Made by a program: the position numbers and the translations under genes
DNA from: Arthrobacter sp. S41
GTDB taxonomy: Bacteria > Actinomycetota > Actinomycetes > Actinomycetales > Micrococcaceae
Direction: 5' to 3'
NCBI RefSeq assembly: GCF_004320535.1
Contig: NZ_SIHY01000001.1
Coordinates: 1 to 64,000, forward strand
Length of the DNA: 64,000 nucleotides
Notes under the pieces: generated by a model
Seen by the model: the letters and a program-made list of their open reading frames with translations, nothing else
The model's database searches: none
What the model was told of the DNA's origin: nothing
Part shown: positions 29,259 to 37,109 of the stretch, piece by piece
Position numbering within the stretch: position 1 is the stretch's first letter
How the letters are laid out: each line of letters begins with the position of its first letter

Positions 29259-30791
29259 ATGAGCGAGAACAACTCCACCCACGACGAGGAATACATCCCC
29301 GTTGGAGACGACGATATCGCCGAGCGCCTGGCCGAACTGAGCGAGGAAGAAGCCGCCATTCGTGCGCAGGCTCTGCTCAGCGGACTGGAAGATTACGATC
29401 TCGACGAAGAAGACTCTGCCTTACTGGCAGGCCTCGACGCATTTGACGACGAGGATAAAGACGTAGTTATCCCGCCGGTTCTGGCGGTTATTGGACGTCC
29501 AAACGTCGGTAAGTCCACTTTGGTCAACCGTATTTTGGGTCGCCGCGAAGCCGTGGTTGAAGACACCCCAGGTGTTACCCGTGACCGTGTGTCCTACTCC
29601 GCTGAGTGGATGGGCCGTCCCTTCACCGTTGTTGATACCGGTGGCTGGGAGCACGATGCCAAGGGCATCCACGCTTCGGTAGCCGATCAGGCCGAAATCG
29701 CTGCAGACGTAGCCGACGCAATTCTATTTGTTGTTGACTCCCACGTTGGAGCCACCGCAACTGACGAAGCTGTGGTGAAGATGCTGCGCAAGAAGGGCAA
29801 GCCTGTCTTCTTGGTCGCCAATAAGGTTGATGACTTCAACCAAGAAGCCGAAGCAGCTGTGCTGTGGGGCTTGGGCTTCGGTCAGCCATGGCCAGTTTCG
29901 GCCCTGCACGGTCGCGGTACCGCTGACCTGTTGGACGCCGTCATGGAGAAGCTACCTGAGCACTCGGCTTTTGGTGGTTTGATTCCTTCCGGCGGCCCAC
30001 GCCGTATTGCCTTGATCGGACGCCCAAACGTGGGTAAGTCCTCGTTGCTGAACAAGCTTGCTGGTTCCGAGCGTGTGGTTGTTGACGAGTACGCCGGTAC
30101 CACCCGCGACCCAGTGGATGAATTGATCGAACTGGGCGGGAACATCTGGCGCTTCGTGGATACCGCTGGTATTCGCCGTCGTCAGCACATGGCTGTTGGC
30201 TCCGACTACTATGCTTCATTGCGTACCCAGACCGCTCTGGAAAAGGCCGAAGTTGCCGTGATCCTGTTGGCCGCCAACGAGATCGTTTCCGAGCAGGACG
30301 TGCGCATCATCCAGCTGGCCATCGAAGCTGGCCGTGCCATGGTCATCGTTTACAACAAGTGGGACGAGGTGGATGAGGACCGTCGTTACTACCTGGATCA
30401 GGAAATCGATCGCGACCTCGCGCACATCGAATGGGCCCCACGGGTCAACATTTCTGCCAAGACCGGCTGGCACAAGGACAGGCTTGTTCCTGCATTGAAC
30501 ACGGCTCTGGATTCTTGGGATAAGCGCGTTCCAACGGGCAAGCTGAACGCTTTCTTGGGTGAACTCGTAGCTGCGCACCCGCACCCAGTACGTGGCGGTA
30601 AGCAGCCACGCATCCTCTTTGGCACTCAGGCTTCGGCCCGTCCGCCACGTTTTGTGCTGTTCACCACCGGGTTCCTGGACCCAGGTTACCGCCGGTTCAT
30701 CACCCGTCGTTTGCGTGAAACTTTCGGTTTTGAGGGCAGCCCAATCGAGGTTTCGATGCGTATCCGTGAGCGTCGCTCACGCAACCGCTAA
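29259..30791 (+). CDS. der: ribosome-assembly GTPase Der (EngA)
   Basis: A 510-residue protein with two GTPase domains and a KH-like end. An acidic N-terminal extension (about 65 residues) precedes G1 [13 protein letters not shown] near 80 and G2 [13 protein letters not shown] near 252; DTGGW and DTAGIR are the switch II motifs and NKVDD and NKWDE the G4 motifs. It acts in 50S subunit maturation. cmk-der coupling is standard in actinobacteria. The acidic extension is also typical there. Confidence 0.96.
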   Translation: MSENNSTHDEEYIPVGDDDIAERLAELSEEEAAIRAQALLSGLEDYDLDEEDSALLAGLDAFDDEDKDVVIPPVLAVIGRPNVGKSTLVNRILGRREAVVEDTPGVTRDRVSYSAEWMGRPFTVVDTGGWEHDAKGIHASVADQAEIAADVADAILFVVDSHVGATATDEAVVKMLRKKGKPVFLVANKVDDFNQEAEAAVLWGLGFGQPWPVSALHGRGTADLLDAVMEKLPEHSAFGGLIPSGGPRRIALIGRPNVGKSSLLNKLAGSERVVVDEYAGTTRDPVDELIELGGNIWRFVDTAGIRRRQHMAVGSDYYASLRTQTALEKAEVAVILLAANEIVSEQDVRIIQLAIEAGRAMVIVYNKWDEVDEDRRYYLDQEIDRDLAHIEWAPRVNISAKTGWHKDRLVPALNTALDSWDKRVPTGKLNAFLGELVAAHPHPVRGGKQPRILFGTQASARPPRFVLFTTGFLDPGYRRFITRRLRETFGFEGSPIEVSMRIRERRSRNR

Positions 30792-30892
30792 AGTTCGAAA
30801 TTAGCCCTTCACTTGGTGTAGGGTGAATATGGAGCTTTTGCAGACGGCACCCTTAGATCTCACGACTTGGGGGATAACGGCTGCGGAAGCAT

Positions 30893-30966
30893 CGGGCTAT
30901 GGCGCAGCTTGGTAGCGCGCCTCACTGGGGGTGAGGAGGCCGTGGGTTCAAATCCCGCTAGCCCGA
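30893..30966 (+). tRNA. tRNA-Pro (anticodon GGG)
   Basis: A 74-base cloverleaf. Acceptor CGGGCTA pairs with TAGCCCG; anticodon stem CCTCA/TGAGG around CTGGGGG gives anticodon GGG; T-arm GTGGG-TTCAAAT-CCCGC. No CCA is encoded; the next bases are CC. It is the last host gene before the prophage and its 3' half is the probable attachment site. Confidence 0.95.
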
Positions 30967-30974
30967 CCGATTCG

Positions 30975-31033
30975 GCCCCGGTAACGCAAGGAAGTTACCG
31001 GGGCTGTTCCCAAAAAGTAAAAATGTGTTCCCA
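30975..31033 (+). promoter_or_regulatory. hairpin and direct repeats between tRNA-Pro and integrase
   Basis: GCCCCGGTAAC (30975-30985) and GTTACCGGGGC (30994-31004) form an 11-bp hairpin, a likely tRNA terminator. It is followed by TGTTCCCA at 31005-31012 and again at 31026-31033, 21 bp apart (two helical turns). Such spaced repeats next to attL could be integrase arm-binding sites, which is inference. Confidence 0.5.
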
Positions 31034-31054
31034 TGGGCCAACTAAAATAGCCCT

Positions 31055-32239
31055 ATGGCAAGCATTATTGAACGAAAAAACAAGGCCGGAGTCGTTACCC
31101 GGTATCAAGTGAAGTGGCGAGAAAAAGGCCAACAACACAACGATTCTTTCGACTCTCTGGCCAAAGCCGAGATGTTCAAGAAGGTGCTCGAACTCAACGA
31201 GCACGACGGCGACAAAGCCTATTCCCAGATCCTCCGTACCGCCTCGCGTGCCCCCTCAATCGAGCAGGTTGCAGTCCAGCACTTACGGCGACTATCCGAC
31301 ATTACTGTTCACACGATGCACACCTATGAACGGATGATCGAAAACCACTTCAAAGGCAACATAGGCGACATTCCGTGCGACATGCTCTCAGAAGAGGATA
31401 TTGCTGAATGGGTGATGTGGATGCGAGGGAAAGACCTCTCGCCTAAGACCATCAAAAATGTCCACGGGTTCCTGTACTCGGTCATGGGTACGGCGATCTA
31501 CAAAGGGCATCGACCAGATAACCCCTGCGAGCACACGCGCCTCCCGAAGAGCGACCACACCGAGGACAAAACGACTTTTCTCACCAAGGCGGAGTTTGCT
31601 CTAATCCTGAGCCATTTGGATCAGTATTTTCACCCGTTCTTCCTCCTGTTGGTCGGGACAGGAATGCGCTTCTCTGAAGCCACTGCCCTACAGCCAGGGG
31701 ATTTCTCAGACGAACAAGGCACGTACACAGCACGCGTAACTAAGGCCTGGAAACGCGACGATAAGAACGGTCGCAAGATCGGCCCGCCAAAAACTGAGAA
31801 TGCGCGCCGAACAATTCCACTCACCGCAGACCTGGCCAAGAAGATCGCATTTCAGGTCAGTATCACCGAACTAGACGAATACGTGTTCACCATGAAAGAG
31901 GGTGGAGCGGCGACCGTCCAAGCAATGCATAACAAGGCTTGGAAGCCAGCCCTCAGGGCCGCTAAGAAGAGCGGCCTGAAGAAATCGCCACGCATTCACG
32001 ACCTGCGCCATACGTACGCCTCGTGGATGCTCTCAGGGGATAACCCGATGAGCATCTTCGAGCTGTCGCGCCTCATGGGGCATGAGTCAGTGAACACCAC
32101 GACGAAGGTCTATTCGCATCTCATGCGCGAGTCGCTAGTCAAGGGCGCTGACGTCATGGGCAACGCTATGTCAGGGCTCTTCAACATCCAGACCGTCAAA
32201 AAGGTAGAGCAGAGCAAAGCTAAGGCAATCGAGCAGTAG
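31055..32239 (+). CDS. int: phage tyrosine integrase
   Basis: A 394-residue tyrosine recombinase. A small N-terminal arm-binding domain (about 1-55), core-binding domain at about 65-170, and a catalytic domain with LVGTGMRFSEATAL (Arg), IHDLRHTYASWML (His-x-x-Arg), LMGHESVNTTTKVYSHL (His and nucleophile Tyr). ATG 31055 has no ribosome site, but TAAAAT lies 6 bases upstream, so a leaderless transcript is likely. Its place 88 bases after tRNA-Pro marks the tRNA as attB. Confidence 0.96.
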   Translation: MASIIERKNKAGVVTRYQVKWREKGQQHNDSFDSLAKAEMFKKVLELNEHDGDKAYSQILRTASRAPSIEQVAVQHLRRLSDITVHTMHTYERMIENHFKGNIGDIPCDMLSEEDIAEWVMWMRGKDLSPKTIKNVHGFLYSVMGTAIYKGHRPDNPCEHTRLPKSDHTEDKTTFLTKAEFALILSHLDQYFHPFFLLLVGTGMRFSEATALQPGDFSDEQGTYTARVTKAWKRDDKNGRKIGPPKTENARRTIPLTADLAKKIAFQVSITELDEYVFTMKEGGAATVQAMHNKAWKPALRAAKKSGLKKSPRIHDLRHTYASWMLSGDNPMSIFELSRLMGHESVNTTTKVYSHLMRESLVKGADVMGNAMSGLFNIQTVKKVEQSKAKAIEQ

Positions 32240-32250
32240 GCAGTATGTGC

Positions 32251-32286
32251 AACCCCGCTAGGTCTGGTGATCTGGCGGGGTTTTAT
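32251..32286 (+). terminator. terminator after integrase
   Basis: AACCCCGCTAG (32251-32261) and CTGGCGGGGTT (32272-32282) pair with one wobble and are followed by TTATTGTT. Confidence 0.8.
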
Positions 32287-32403
32287 TGTTGCTTAAACGT
32301 TATGGTCATTTATTGCACACTCTTGATTTTCTCGCGTACCATTCTTAGTGTTTGCATAAAATAACCTGCGCATTCCCCGTAGGTGATTGACTAAGGAGAG
32401 ACC

Positions 32404-33069
32404 TTGACCATTCAAGCACCAGTGAAAACTGGCAGTGGTATGGGCGTTGCTTCGCTCGTTCTGGGCATTGTGGCTGTTATTTTCGCTCTGATTCCGTTCG
32501 TTGGAATCGTAGCCTTCTTTATCGGCGGGGTCGGCCTTATCTTAGGCGCTATCGTGCTGTTCCAGAAGAACCGTAAGAAGGGCGTTGCGATTGCTGGCGT
32601 AATCCTCGCGGTGGCCTCATTCATTATTGCTGGCGTTGTTACTAGCGCGACAGCAACCGCCGTAAGTGACGCAATGAATGAATCCGGCGTTTCGGTGGAT
32701 ACTCAGACACCTGAATCCAAGGCGGGTGAAGAAGCGGCTGTTGCAGACGAGAAGTCTGATGATGTGCCGACCGAATACAAGTCGGCTCTCAAGAGCGCGG
32801 AAAACTACAATAGCGTTGCACCTCTCAGCAAGCAGGGGTTGCTTGACCAGTTGAGCAGCGAGTATGGAGACAAGTTCTCGAAAAAGGCCGCTCAGTACGC
32901 AGTCGATAACGTTGATGCTGACTGGAAAGAGAACGCGGTGAAGTCCGCAAAGACTTACCAGGAGACCATGAGCATGTCACCGAGCGCAATTCAAGATCAA
33001 CTATCCAGTTCAGCTGGAGACAAGTACACGAAAGAAGAAGCGGCTTACGCTGTTAAGCAGTTGGACTAG
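32404..33069 (+). CDS. membrane protein with two Ltp-type domains, superinfection-exclusion candidate
   Basis: A 221-residue protein. Residues about 12-80 hold DUF4190-like membrane helices (SLVLGIVAVIFALIPFVGIV); about 118-221 carry two related helical repeats, each with a SALKSAENY/NAVKSAKTY start, a QLSS segment and a final AAQYAV/EEAAYAV. These match the host-cell-surface-exposed lipoprotein (Ltp) domain. In Streptococcus phage TP-J34, Ltp blocks DNA entry of related phages. Position between integrase and repressor fits expression from the lysogen. Start is TTG 32404 after AAGGAGAG. Confidence 0.8.
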   Translation: MTIQAPVKTGSGMGVASLVLGIVAVIFALIPFVGIVAFFIGGVGLILGAIVLFQKNRKKGVAIAGVILAVASFIIAGVVTSATATAVSDAMNESGVSVDTQTPESKAGEEAAVADEKSDDVPTEYKSALKSAENYNSVAPLSKQGLLDQLSSEYGDKFSKKAAQYAVDNVDADWKENAVKSAKTYQETMSMSPSAIQDQLSSSAGDKYTKEEAAYAVKQLD

Positions 33070-33078
33070 CTTTTCCCT

Positions 33079-33113
33079 GACAAAACCCCCACCTCAAACG
33101 TGGGGGTTTTGTC
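33079..33113 (+). terminator. terminator after the Ltp-domain gene
   Basis: GACAAAACCCCCAC (33079-33092) pairs perfectly with GTGGGGGTTTTGTC (33100-33113). Symmetrical T and A tracts make it potentially bidirectional, isolating the exclusion gene from the immunity region. Confidence 0.9.
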
Positions 33114-33249
33114 ATTTAACGCGAAGGTCAAAATCAGGTAACGATTTGTCGCTGACGCCGACTTGTTTCGGTCATTGTCTGAAGCTGGGTGTAAGCTGAT
33201 TTCAACCTCTCATTCGAACAAACTTTCGAACTAATAGGAGAATATAGTA

Positions 33250-33474
33250 GTGCCCCAGAGCATTGACCAGATGACCGAACTTATGAATTCAATTGACCCG
33301 AACGTACTTGCCGCAGAGTGGAATCTCTCCCGAAATGCAGTAAGGTCACGCCTCAATGGAGAACGTGACCTTACCTTGTCGGAGGTTGGCGCTCTGGCCG
33401 ACCTGGTGGGTATTGACTTGCTATTGCATTCTCTCGGTCGCTCTTTTCATGAGAACCATCGGGTCTATTCCTAG
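33250..33474 (+). CDS. small helix-turn-helix protein
   Basis: A 74-residue protein with an XRE-like HTH (LAAEWNLSRNAVRSRLNGERDLTLSEVGAL). GTG 33250 follows TAGGAGAATATAGT. Its 3' end overlaps the convergent repressor gene by 54 bases. It may be a second regulator of lysogeny. Recognisable only at fold level. Confidence 0.6.
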   Translation: MPQSIDQMTELMNSIDPNVLAAEWNLSRNAVRSRLNGERDLTLSEVGALADLVGIDLLLHSLGRSFHENHRVYS

Positions 33475-33660
33475 ACCCTCTGATAATGCTGCCAGCGTAG
33501 GGATGTCTATTTCCCGTTTGCCGGTTAGGTAGCGCATAACAGACTGTTCCTTCAGCCCTGAGGCATCTGCCAACTGGGCGTAGGTCCAGTCTTTTATTTT
33601 TCGCTCACCTTGCAATTGCTCACGTATTACGCGAGGGAGATTGTCCTTGTAGGTTCCCAT
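33421..33660 (-). CDS. phage repressor, XRE family
   Basis: A 79-residue HTH protein (WTYAQLADASGLKEQSVMRYLTG) with no protease-cleavage or multimerisation domain. I chose ATG 33660 rather than the longer in-frame start because an extended -10 TGCTATAGT on the reverse strand lies just upstream, which places the transcript start at about the ATG (leaderless). Being reverse to the early genes and sharing operators with them, it is the best CI-like candidate. Its small size means induction control is unclear. Confidence 0.75.
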   Translation of the reverse strand: MGTYKDNLPRVIREQLQGERKIKDWTYAQLADASGLKEQSVMRYLTGKREIDIPTLAALSEGLGIDPMVLMKRATERMQ

Positions 33661-33674
33661 ACGGATAACTATAG

Positions 33675-33736
33675 CATCAAATTGGACAGTTCGACTATCC
33701 AAATTTATGGAATTACAAGCTTGCAACTATCCAAAT
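33675..33736. promoter_or_regulatory. phage operators and divergent early promoters
   Basis: ACTATCCAAAT occurs at 33694-33704 and 33726-33736, and an inverted relative ATTGGACAGT at 33681-33690 forms an imperfect palindrome with the first copy. TTGCAA (33721-33726) with TACGCT (33744-33749), 17 bases apart, is a possible rightward promoter covered by the last copy; the leftward extended -10 TATAGT overlaps the left side. This is the arrangement of a lambda-type switch. Confidence 0.65.
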
Positions 33737-33755
33737 GGTAAGTTACGCTATTCAT

Positions 33756-34016
33756 ATGGACACAACAACTAAACGAGTCATCGAAAATATTCGTGGCGTA
33801 TCGAAGTTCTTGCGACGATCAAATAAGAACATCGCGGAAACTGTTGGGATTGCGATTGCCACCTACGATCGAAAGATCAATAAGACGGGCGCATTCACCA
33901 TTGAAGAATTTGCAGCAATCGCAGACACCCTGAAGGTGACTCCCATTGATCTCTTTTCAAAGGACCTGGCAACGCTCATTGATGAACTGCCAGATTTACT
34001 CACGGAGGCAGCGTGA
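33756..34016 (+). CDS. Cro-like helix-turn-helix protein
   Basis: An 86-residue HTH protein (NKNIAETVGIAIATYDRKINK) with a C-terminal helix FAAIADTLKVTPIDLF. ATG 33756 was chosen because the rightward -10 box ends 6 bases upstream, suggesting a leaderless message. Divergent from the repressor and first in the rightward early operon, it fits a Cro role. The stop overlaps the next GTG. Confidence 0.72.
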   Translation: MDTTTKRVIENIRGVSKFLRRSNKNIAETVGIAIATYDRKINKTGAFTIEEFAAIADTLKVTPIDLFSKDLATLIDELPDLLTEAA

Positions 34017-34246
34017 CCGCCGCCCCTGAGTATCGGACACCGGCAGACGTCGCCAGCATCCTCGGGATTAGCCGCCAAATGGTCTACAACAAGATTCATT
34101 CCGGCTCATGGGAATGCACGAAGATCAGCGACAGAACCTACCGGTTCGATGAAGAGCAGTTCGAGCGAATCACTTCAGGCCGAAACACGCGGCCTATGAA
34201 ATCGAACCGCGCACGGTTCGAGGCAGCACTCAATAAAATCGCCTAA
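34013..34246 (+). CDS. excisionase-like MerR/HTH-17 protein
   Basis: A 77-residue protein with a short winged-helix domain (YRTPADVASILGISRQMVYN) and a basic tail. The pattern matches helix_turn_helix-17 excisionase-family proteins that bend DNA at att sites. GTG 34013 overlaps the previous stop. It could equally be an early regulator. Confidence 0.72.
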   Translation: MTAAPEYRTPADVASILGISRQMVYNKIHSGSWECTKISDRTYRFDEEQFERITSGRNTRPMKSNRARFEAALNKIA

Positions 34247-34356
34247 ATCTAGGCACTAGCTCATTCGAGCACCTTCGCCCCACAGTCTGGGCAACCATTC
34301 ACACTAAGTCAGCCGTTTGGCTGCAAGCTCACCAGTTTTAGAAAGGTCTAATTGTC

Positions 34357-34620
34357 ATGCCCAAAAACATGATTCCCCCGTTCGTTCAGCTCAAGAAGAT
34401 GTTCAAGGAATGCGCTGTTGCTGCAGGGGAGAAGCTTTCTGATAGGAACGCGCACCGTATGGCGCAGGGTTTCATGTTGTCGAATGCTTGCGAGTGTTCT
34501 GAAGATGAACAGTATTTCCTTGCTCATTCGGACGGCACGGGCGAGACGGCTGTGAAGAACGCGCTGATTGATTACATCAATAGGTTTGGTTCTTTGAAGC
34601 CTCGGGCGGTGACGGTGTGA
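34357..34620 (+). CDS. hypothetical phage protein, 87 residues
   Basis: Not recognised. Soluble, with a Lys-rich helical N-terminus and two Cys (CECSEDEQYF). ATG 34357 has GAAAGG upstream. Overlaps the next gene by GTGA, so it is the first of a two-gene unit. Confidence 0.6.
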   Translation: MPKNMIPPFVQLKKMFKECAVAAGEKLSDRNAHRMAQGFMLSNACECSEDEQYFLAHSDGTGETAVKNALIDYINRFGSLKPRAVTV

Positions 34621-34802
34621 ATCCGACTGTTGAGCGTTTACTTACGGCTGTTGAGCGGTTGGATGCGGAGATTGTTTGTTTGCATCCTCGCACTCACCGC
34701 GACCGGCTAATTGTTTTGGCTGGCCGTCGCGTTCATATTGCCGACCAGTTAGACCGCCTAGGCATTGCTGTATCTAAGCCGGGAATTCCGGCGCACTCAT
34801 AA
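34617..34802 (+). CDS. hypothetical phage protein, 61 residues
   Basis: Not recognised. Start GTG 34617 overlapping the previous stop. A single helical stretch (ERLLTAVERLDAEIV) followed by a basic segment; no membrane helix. The next 110 bases hold only tiny ORFs. Confidence 0.5.
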   Translation: MNPTVERLLTAVERLDAEIVCLHPRTHRDRLIVLAGRRVHIADQLDRLGIAVSKPGIPAHS

Positions 34803-34912
34803 AGAAAGGTTGCAACATGAGTTTGCAAGTATTGAAGGGATGATGTTCAATGCCGAGAAAATCGGAGAATGACGATTGGGATCGACGGCCTAGATGCAGA
34901 ATGAGCCAATTG

Positions 34913-35326
34913 TCATGGGCGCGGAGGAATCGCTAAGACGCATCGTTTGGATTTGCGGGATTTCAATGATTTCCCGCGCCAATAATCCACCACAAGCTTT
35001 TCTGAATTCGCTGCAATAGTCCGCACAGAAGTGATTTTTACATAGTCGTTTGGCTTGTGGGGCGTACTGACCCCACGGCTATACGTGGTTCCTCCCCACC
35101 CATCAGGCATTGTTAAAAATCCAATGGTGAGCGTTTCATGACTGGTATTCGTCAGCAGCCATGAGTCATTTTCGAAATGCTCAATTTTCCAATCTTGCCG
35201 AGTAAGTCTTAACTTCCAGTCTGTCCTGAATGATCGCCAAGCACCGTAACCGCCGAGCAATATCGAGCAACACCATGCGACCCATTCGGCCCATTCCCAT
35301 TCGTTCACAAGATGAACAATACCCAA
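34913..35326 (-). CDS. reverse-strand membrane-anchored protein, moron candidate A
   Basis: Up to 137 residues: one N-terminal membrane helix (WVAWCCSILLGGYGAW) and a C-terminal beta-rich domain with WLLTNTSHETLTIGFL. The start is uncertain (TTG 35326 or a GTG six codons later). It runs against the early operon, shares the LTNT-type domain with the next reverse gene, and looks like a lysogen-expressed gene. Function unknown. Confidence 0.55.
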   Translation of the reverse strand: MGIVHLVNEWEWAEWVAWCCSILLGGYGAWRSFRTDWKLRLTRQDWKIEHFENDSWLLTNTSHETLTIGFLTMPDGWGGTTYSRGVSTPHKPNDYVKITSVRTIAANSEKLVVDYWRGKSLKSRKSKRCVLAIPPRP

Positions 35327-35331
35327 AAACG

Positions 35332-35360
35332 AAACCTGCTAGAAGCAACCTAGCGGGTTT
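35332..35360 (+). terminator. terminator-like hairpin with GAAAGG cassette
   Basis: AAACCTGCTAG (35332-35342) and CTAGCGGGTTT (35350-35360) pair with one T-G wobble, then TGTCATTCCAGAAAGG leads to the next ATG. Confidence 0.6.
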
Positions 35361-35381
35361 TGTCATTCCAGAAAGGAAATC

Positions 35382-35600
35382 ATGACCCCCAGTGAGGCAA
35401 TTATTGCCATTTGCATGCTCGCGTCGTTTGTTTTCATGACGGTGGCCGGTAATTATGCGATCAATTCGAAGGCGGAATCGGAACGTGCAAAAGACGCTCT
35501 TCGCCGGATGAAGAGAGCCGAAGGTGAAAATTCTCTTGCCGGGGAATCTGAGCAGACCCGAATACGGAAATTGAAGTCTGAGCACCCGGATGAATGGTGA
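35382..35600 (+). CDS. small membrane protein, 72 residues
   Basis: One N-terminal membrane helix (IIAICMLASFVFMTVAGNYA) followed by a charged helical tail (RAKDALRRMKRAEGE). ATG 35382 has AGAAAGGAAATC upstream, one of the best ribosome sites in this region. Its 3' 140 bases overlap the convergent reverse gene, which is unusual. Function unknown. Confidence 0.55.
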   Translation: MTPSEAIIAICMLASFVFMTVAGNYAINSKAESERAKDALRRMKRAEGENSLAGESEQTRIRKLKSEHPDEW

Positions 35601-35991
35601 TAGGGAACGGCTCAAGCGGACGAACCGCGTAGAACTTATCGGAATTCACGAGTTCCACCACGATAATTTCCTCAACTGTGGTATTCGTGAGCATCACTTT
35701 TCGCCCCGATTTTAGGGCTACCGTTGTGGCTTTCAATGGCGGCAAGCTGAGTCGTTCAACGAGTTTACGTAGTTCGGTAGCGGTTGATTCGGCAGCTTCT
35801 ACTCTACGGTCTGCGTTAGCTTCTGCCTTTTCGGCAGCTTTACGAGCTTTCCCGGACTTGTTCGCCGACCACCAGGACCAGATAGCGAATAGCAAGGTCA
35901 AAACAGTGAGCCCGACCATTATCCAAGCATCCATAGTTATCGGTGCTGTTGCGGTCTCGACGGGAGTCATTGAAGGTGATTGAAAGATCAT
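35461..35991 (-). CDS. reverse-strand membrane protein, moron candidate B
   Basis: A 176-residue protein from ATG 35991: membrane helix (IMVGLTVLTLLFAIWSWW), coiled coil of about 45 residues rich in Ala/Glu/Lys, then a beta-rich end starting VMLTNTTVEEIIVVEL. That last domain resembles the end of candidate A, so the two are probably paralogues. GGATACT 8 bases before the ATG can be a -10 box (leaderless). It overlaps a forward ORF over 140 bases. Confidence 0.6.
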   Translation of the reverse strand: MIFQSPSMTPVETATAPITMDAWIMVGLTVLTLLFAIWSWWSANKSGKARKAAEKAEANADRRVEAAESTATELRKLVERLSLPPLKATTVALKSGRKVMLTNTTVEEIIVVELVNSDKFYAVRPLEPFPITIHPGAQTSISVFGSAQIPRQENFHLRLSSSGEERLLHVPIPPSN

Positions 35992-36016
35992 GCTCCCAAG
36001 TATCCCAAATAAAAGT

Positions 36017-36045
36017 AAGGCCACCAGGTGCGAACTGGTGGCCTT
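36017..36045. terminator. bidirectional hairpin before 36070 gene
   Basis: AAGGCCACCAG (36017-36027) and CTGGTGGCCTT (36035-36045) form a perfect 11-bp stem; TGTTGTTCCTGAAAGG follows, the regional cassette. Confidence 0.7.
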
Positions 36046-36069
36046 TGTTGTTCCTGAAAGGAATTCATC

Positions 36070-36354
36070 ATGATCAGTTTACCCGCGCCGGTTCCGGCGC
36101 TTGAGCCTGTGACTATCGGCGGTTTGCCAATGTCTCGCGTGACTGTCCGCATCAGTAAGTGGCATAACCCTTTTGAGCTGTACCTGATTTGCGCGGGCGC
36201 ACGCTTCTACGTGGCTGATAACCGGCTTGGCAAGGGTTGGATTTTCCGGCATAAGTCGCTTGCTCGTTGCATCGAATTTGCGACGGCTAAGGCGAACGCT
36301 TACGTGCGCACTGAATGGGCAGCGTTCAACCGTAAGAAGACACTCAATGGTTAG
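36070..36354 (+). CDS. hypothetical phage protein, 94 residues
   Basis: Not recognised. The middle is a compact alpha/beta stretch (RVTVRISKWHNPFELYLICA) with basic and aromatic residues. ATG 36070 follows GAAAGGAATTC. Overlaps the next gene by 8 bases. Confidence 0.6.
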   Translation: MISLPAPVPALEPVTIGGLPMSRVTVRISKWHNPFELYLICAGARFYVADNRLGKGWIFRHKSLARCIEFATAKANAYVRTEWAAFNRKKTLNG

Positions 36355-36649
36355 CACGGTCGGGTTGCCGGTTCCGATGCTTTTTGAGTCTTCGAAAGAA
36401 GAGTTTTTCGAAGCGTTTTTGAACGCGGTTGCTGAGCTGATTGGTGAGGCGCGGCCGTTCACTAACGATGACGTTCGTAAACGCCTGGACAGTGAGCCTC
36501 GCGAATCAAATTGGTACGGGGCAGCCATGGGGCGTGCTGTTGCCGAGTTTTCGCTTATTGAAGTCGGCTATAGCAAGTCGCGCACTAGGTCACGTAATGG
36601 CGGGCGCCTGATTCTTTGGGAGCCACGGAAAGAAAGGTCTGAATCATGA
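36347..36649 (+). CDS. hypothetical phage protein, winged-helix-like
   Basis: A 100-residue protein. ATG 36347, inside the end of the previous gene, was chosen over an earlier in-frame start because that would overlap it by 128 bases. FTNDDVRKRLDSEPRESNWYGAAM and the ending GRLILWEPRK look like a small winged-helix fold seen in many phage early proteins. Not otherwise recognised. Confidence 0.6.
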   Translation: MVSTVGLPVPMLFESSKEEFFEAFLNAVAELIGEARPFTNDDVRKRLDSEPRESNWYGAAMGRAVAEFSLIEVGYSKSRTRSRNGGRLILWEPRKERSES

Positions 36650-36768
36650 ATGACGAAGAAATGTCGTGGGATGCATGGCTGTGGGTTCTAGGGCTCGCGG
36701 GCGTTGCGGTGGGGTTGGGCATCTGCTCATTCGCCCTTCTAGGAATCGTCTTAGGGGTTGAAGCGTGA
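36646..36768 (+). CDS. 40-residue single-span membrane protein
   Basis: A very short ORF with ATGA overlap upstream and GTGA overlap downstream, which supports translation. An acidic start (MNDEEMSW) is followed by one long hydrophobic helix (GLAGVAVGLGICSFALLGIV). Function unknown. Confidence 0.65.
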   Translation: MNDEEMSWDAWLWVLGLAGVAVGLGICSFALLGIVLGVEA

Positions 36769-37097
36769 GCGACCTAGGGCACGCCCAAATCGTAGAAATC
36801 CTGAAGGGTGAAGCGCTCAATGAAGCCGCTACGGGCTGGCTTTCCGACCTTGCCCGCCGTGGCCTTACGTGGAATGACCGGGGCGAAATTATCGTCATTG
36901 GCGACTGGTTCGGCTCGGTAGACGTTGGACACCTTGCTGAAGTGGTGGAACGCATGGTCAGTGAGCATGCGAACGCTCGCATTGCCCGCGTTGAGTCCTT
37001 GGTTCGGTATCTGGAAAAACTTGCGGACGGCGATAAGCATTACGCCCGACTGATCAAACGCGCCTTAGACGGCGACGAAATCAACACAACTACTTAG
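36765..37097 (+). CDS. hypothetical phage protein, 110 residues
   Basis: Not recognised. Soluble and helical, with an N-terminal AQIVEILKGEALNEAATGWL and an acidic Asp-Thr end. Start GTG 36765 overlaps the preceding stop. Part of the co-translated early train. Confidence 0.6.
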   Translation: MSDLGHAQIVEILKGEALNEAATGWLSDLARRGLTWNDRGEIIVIGDWFGSVDVGHLAEVVERMVSEHANARIARVESLVRYLEKLADGDKHYARLIKRALDGDEINTTT

Positions 37098-37109
37098 GAG
37101 AAATCAAAC

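Noticed and set aside
34851-34937. 28-codon ORF after the 34617 gene
   Set aside because: No ribosome site and no overlap coupling; it runs into the reverse membrane gene.
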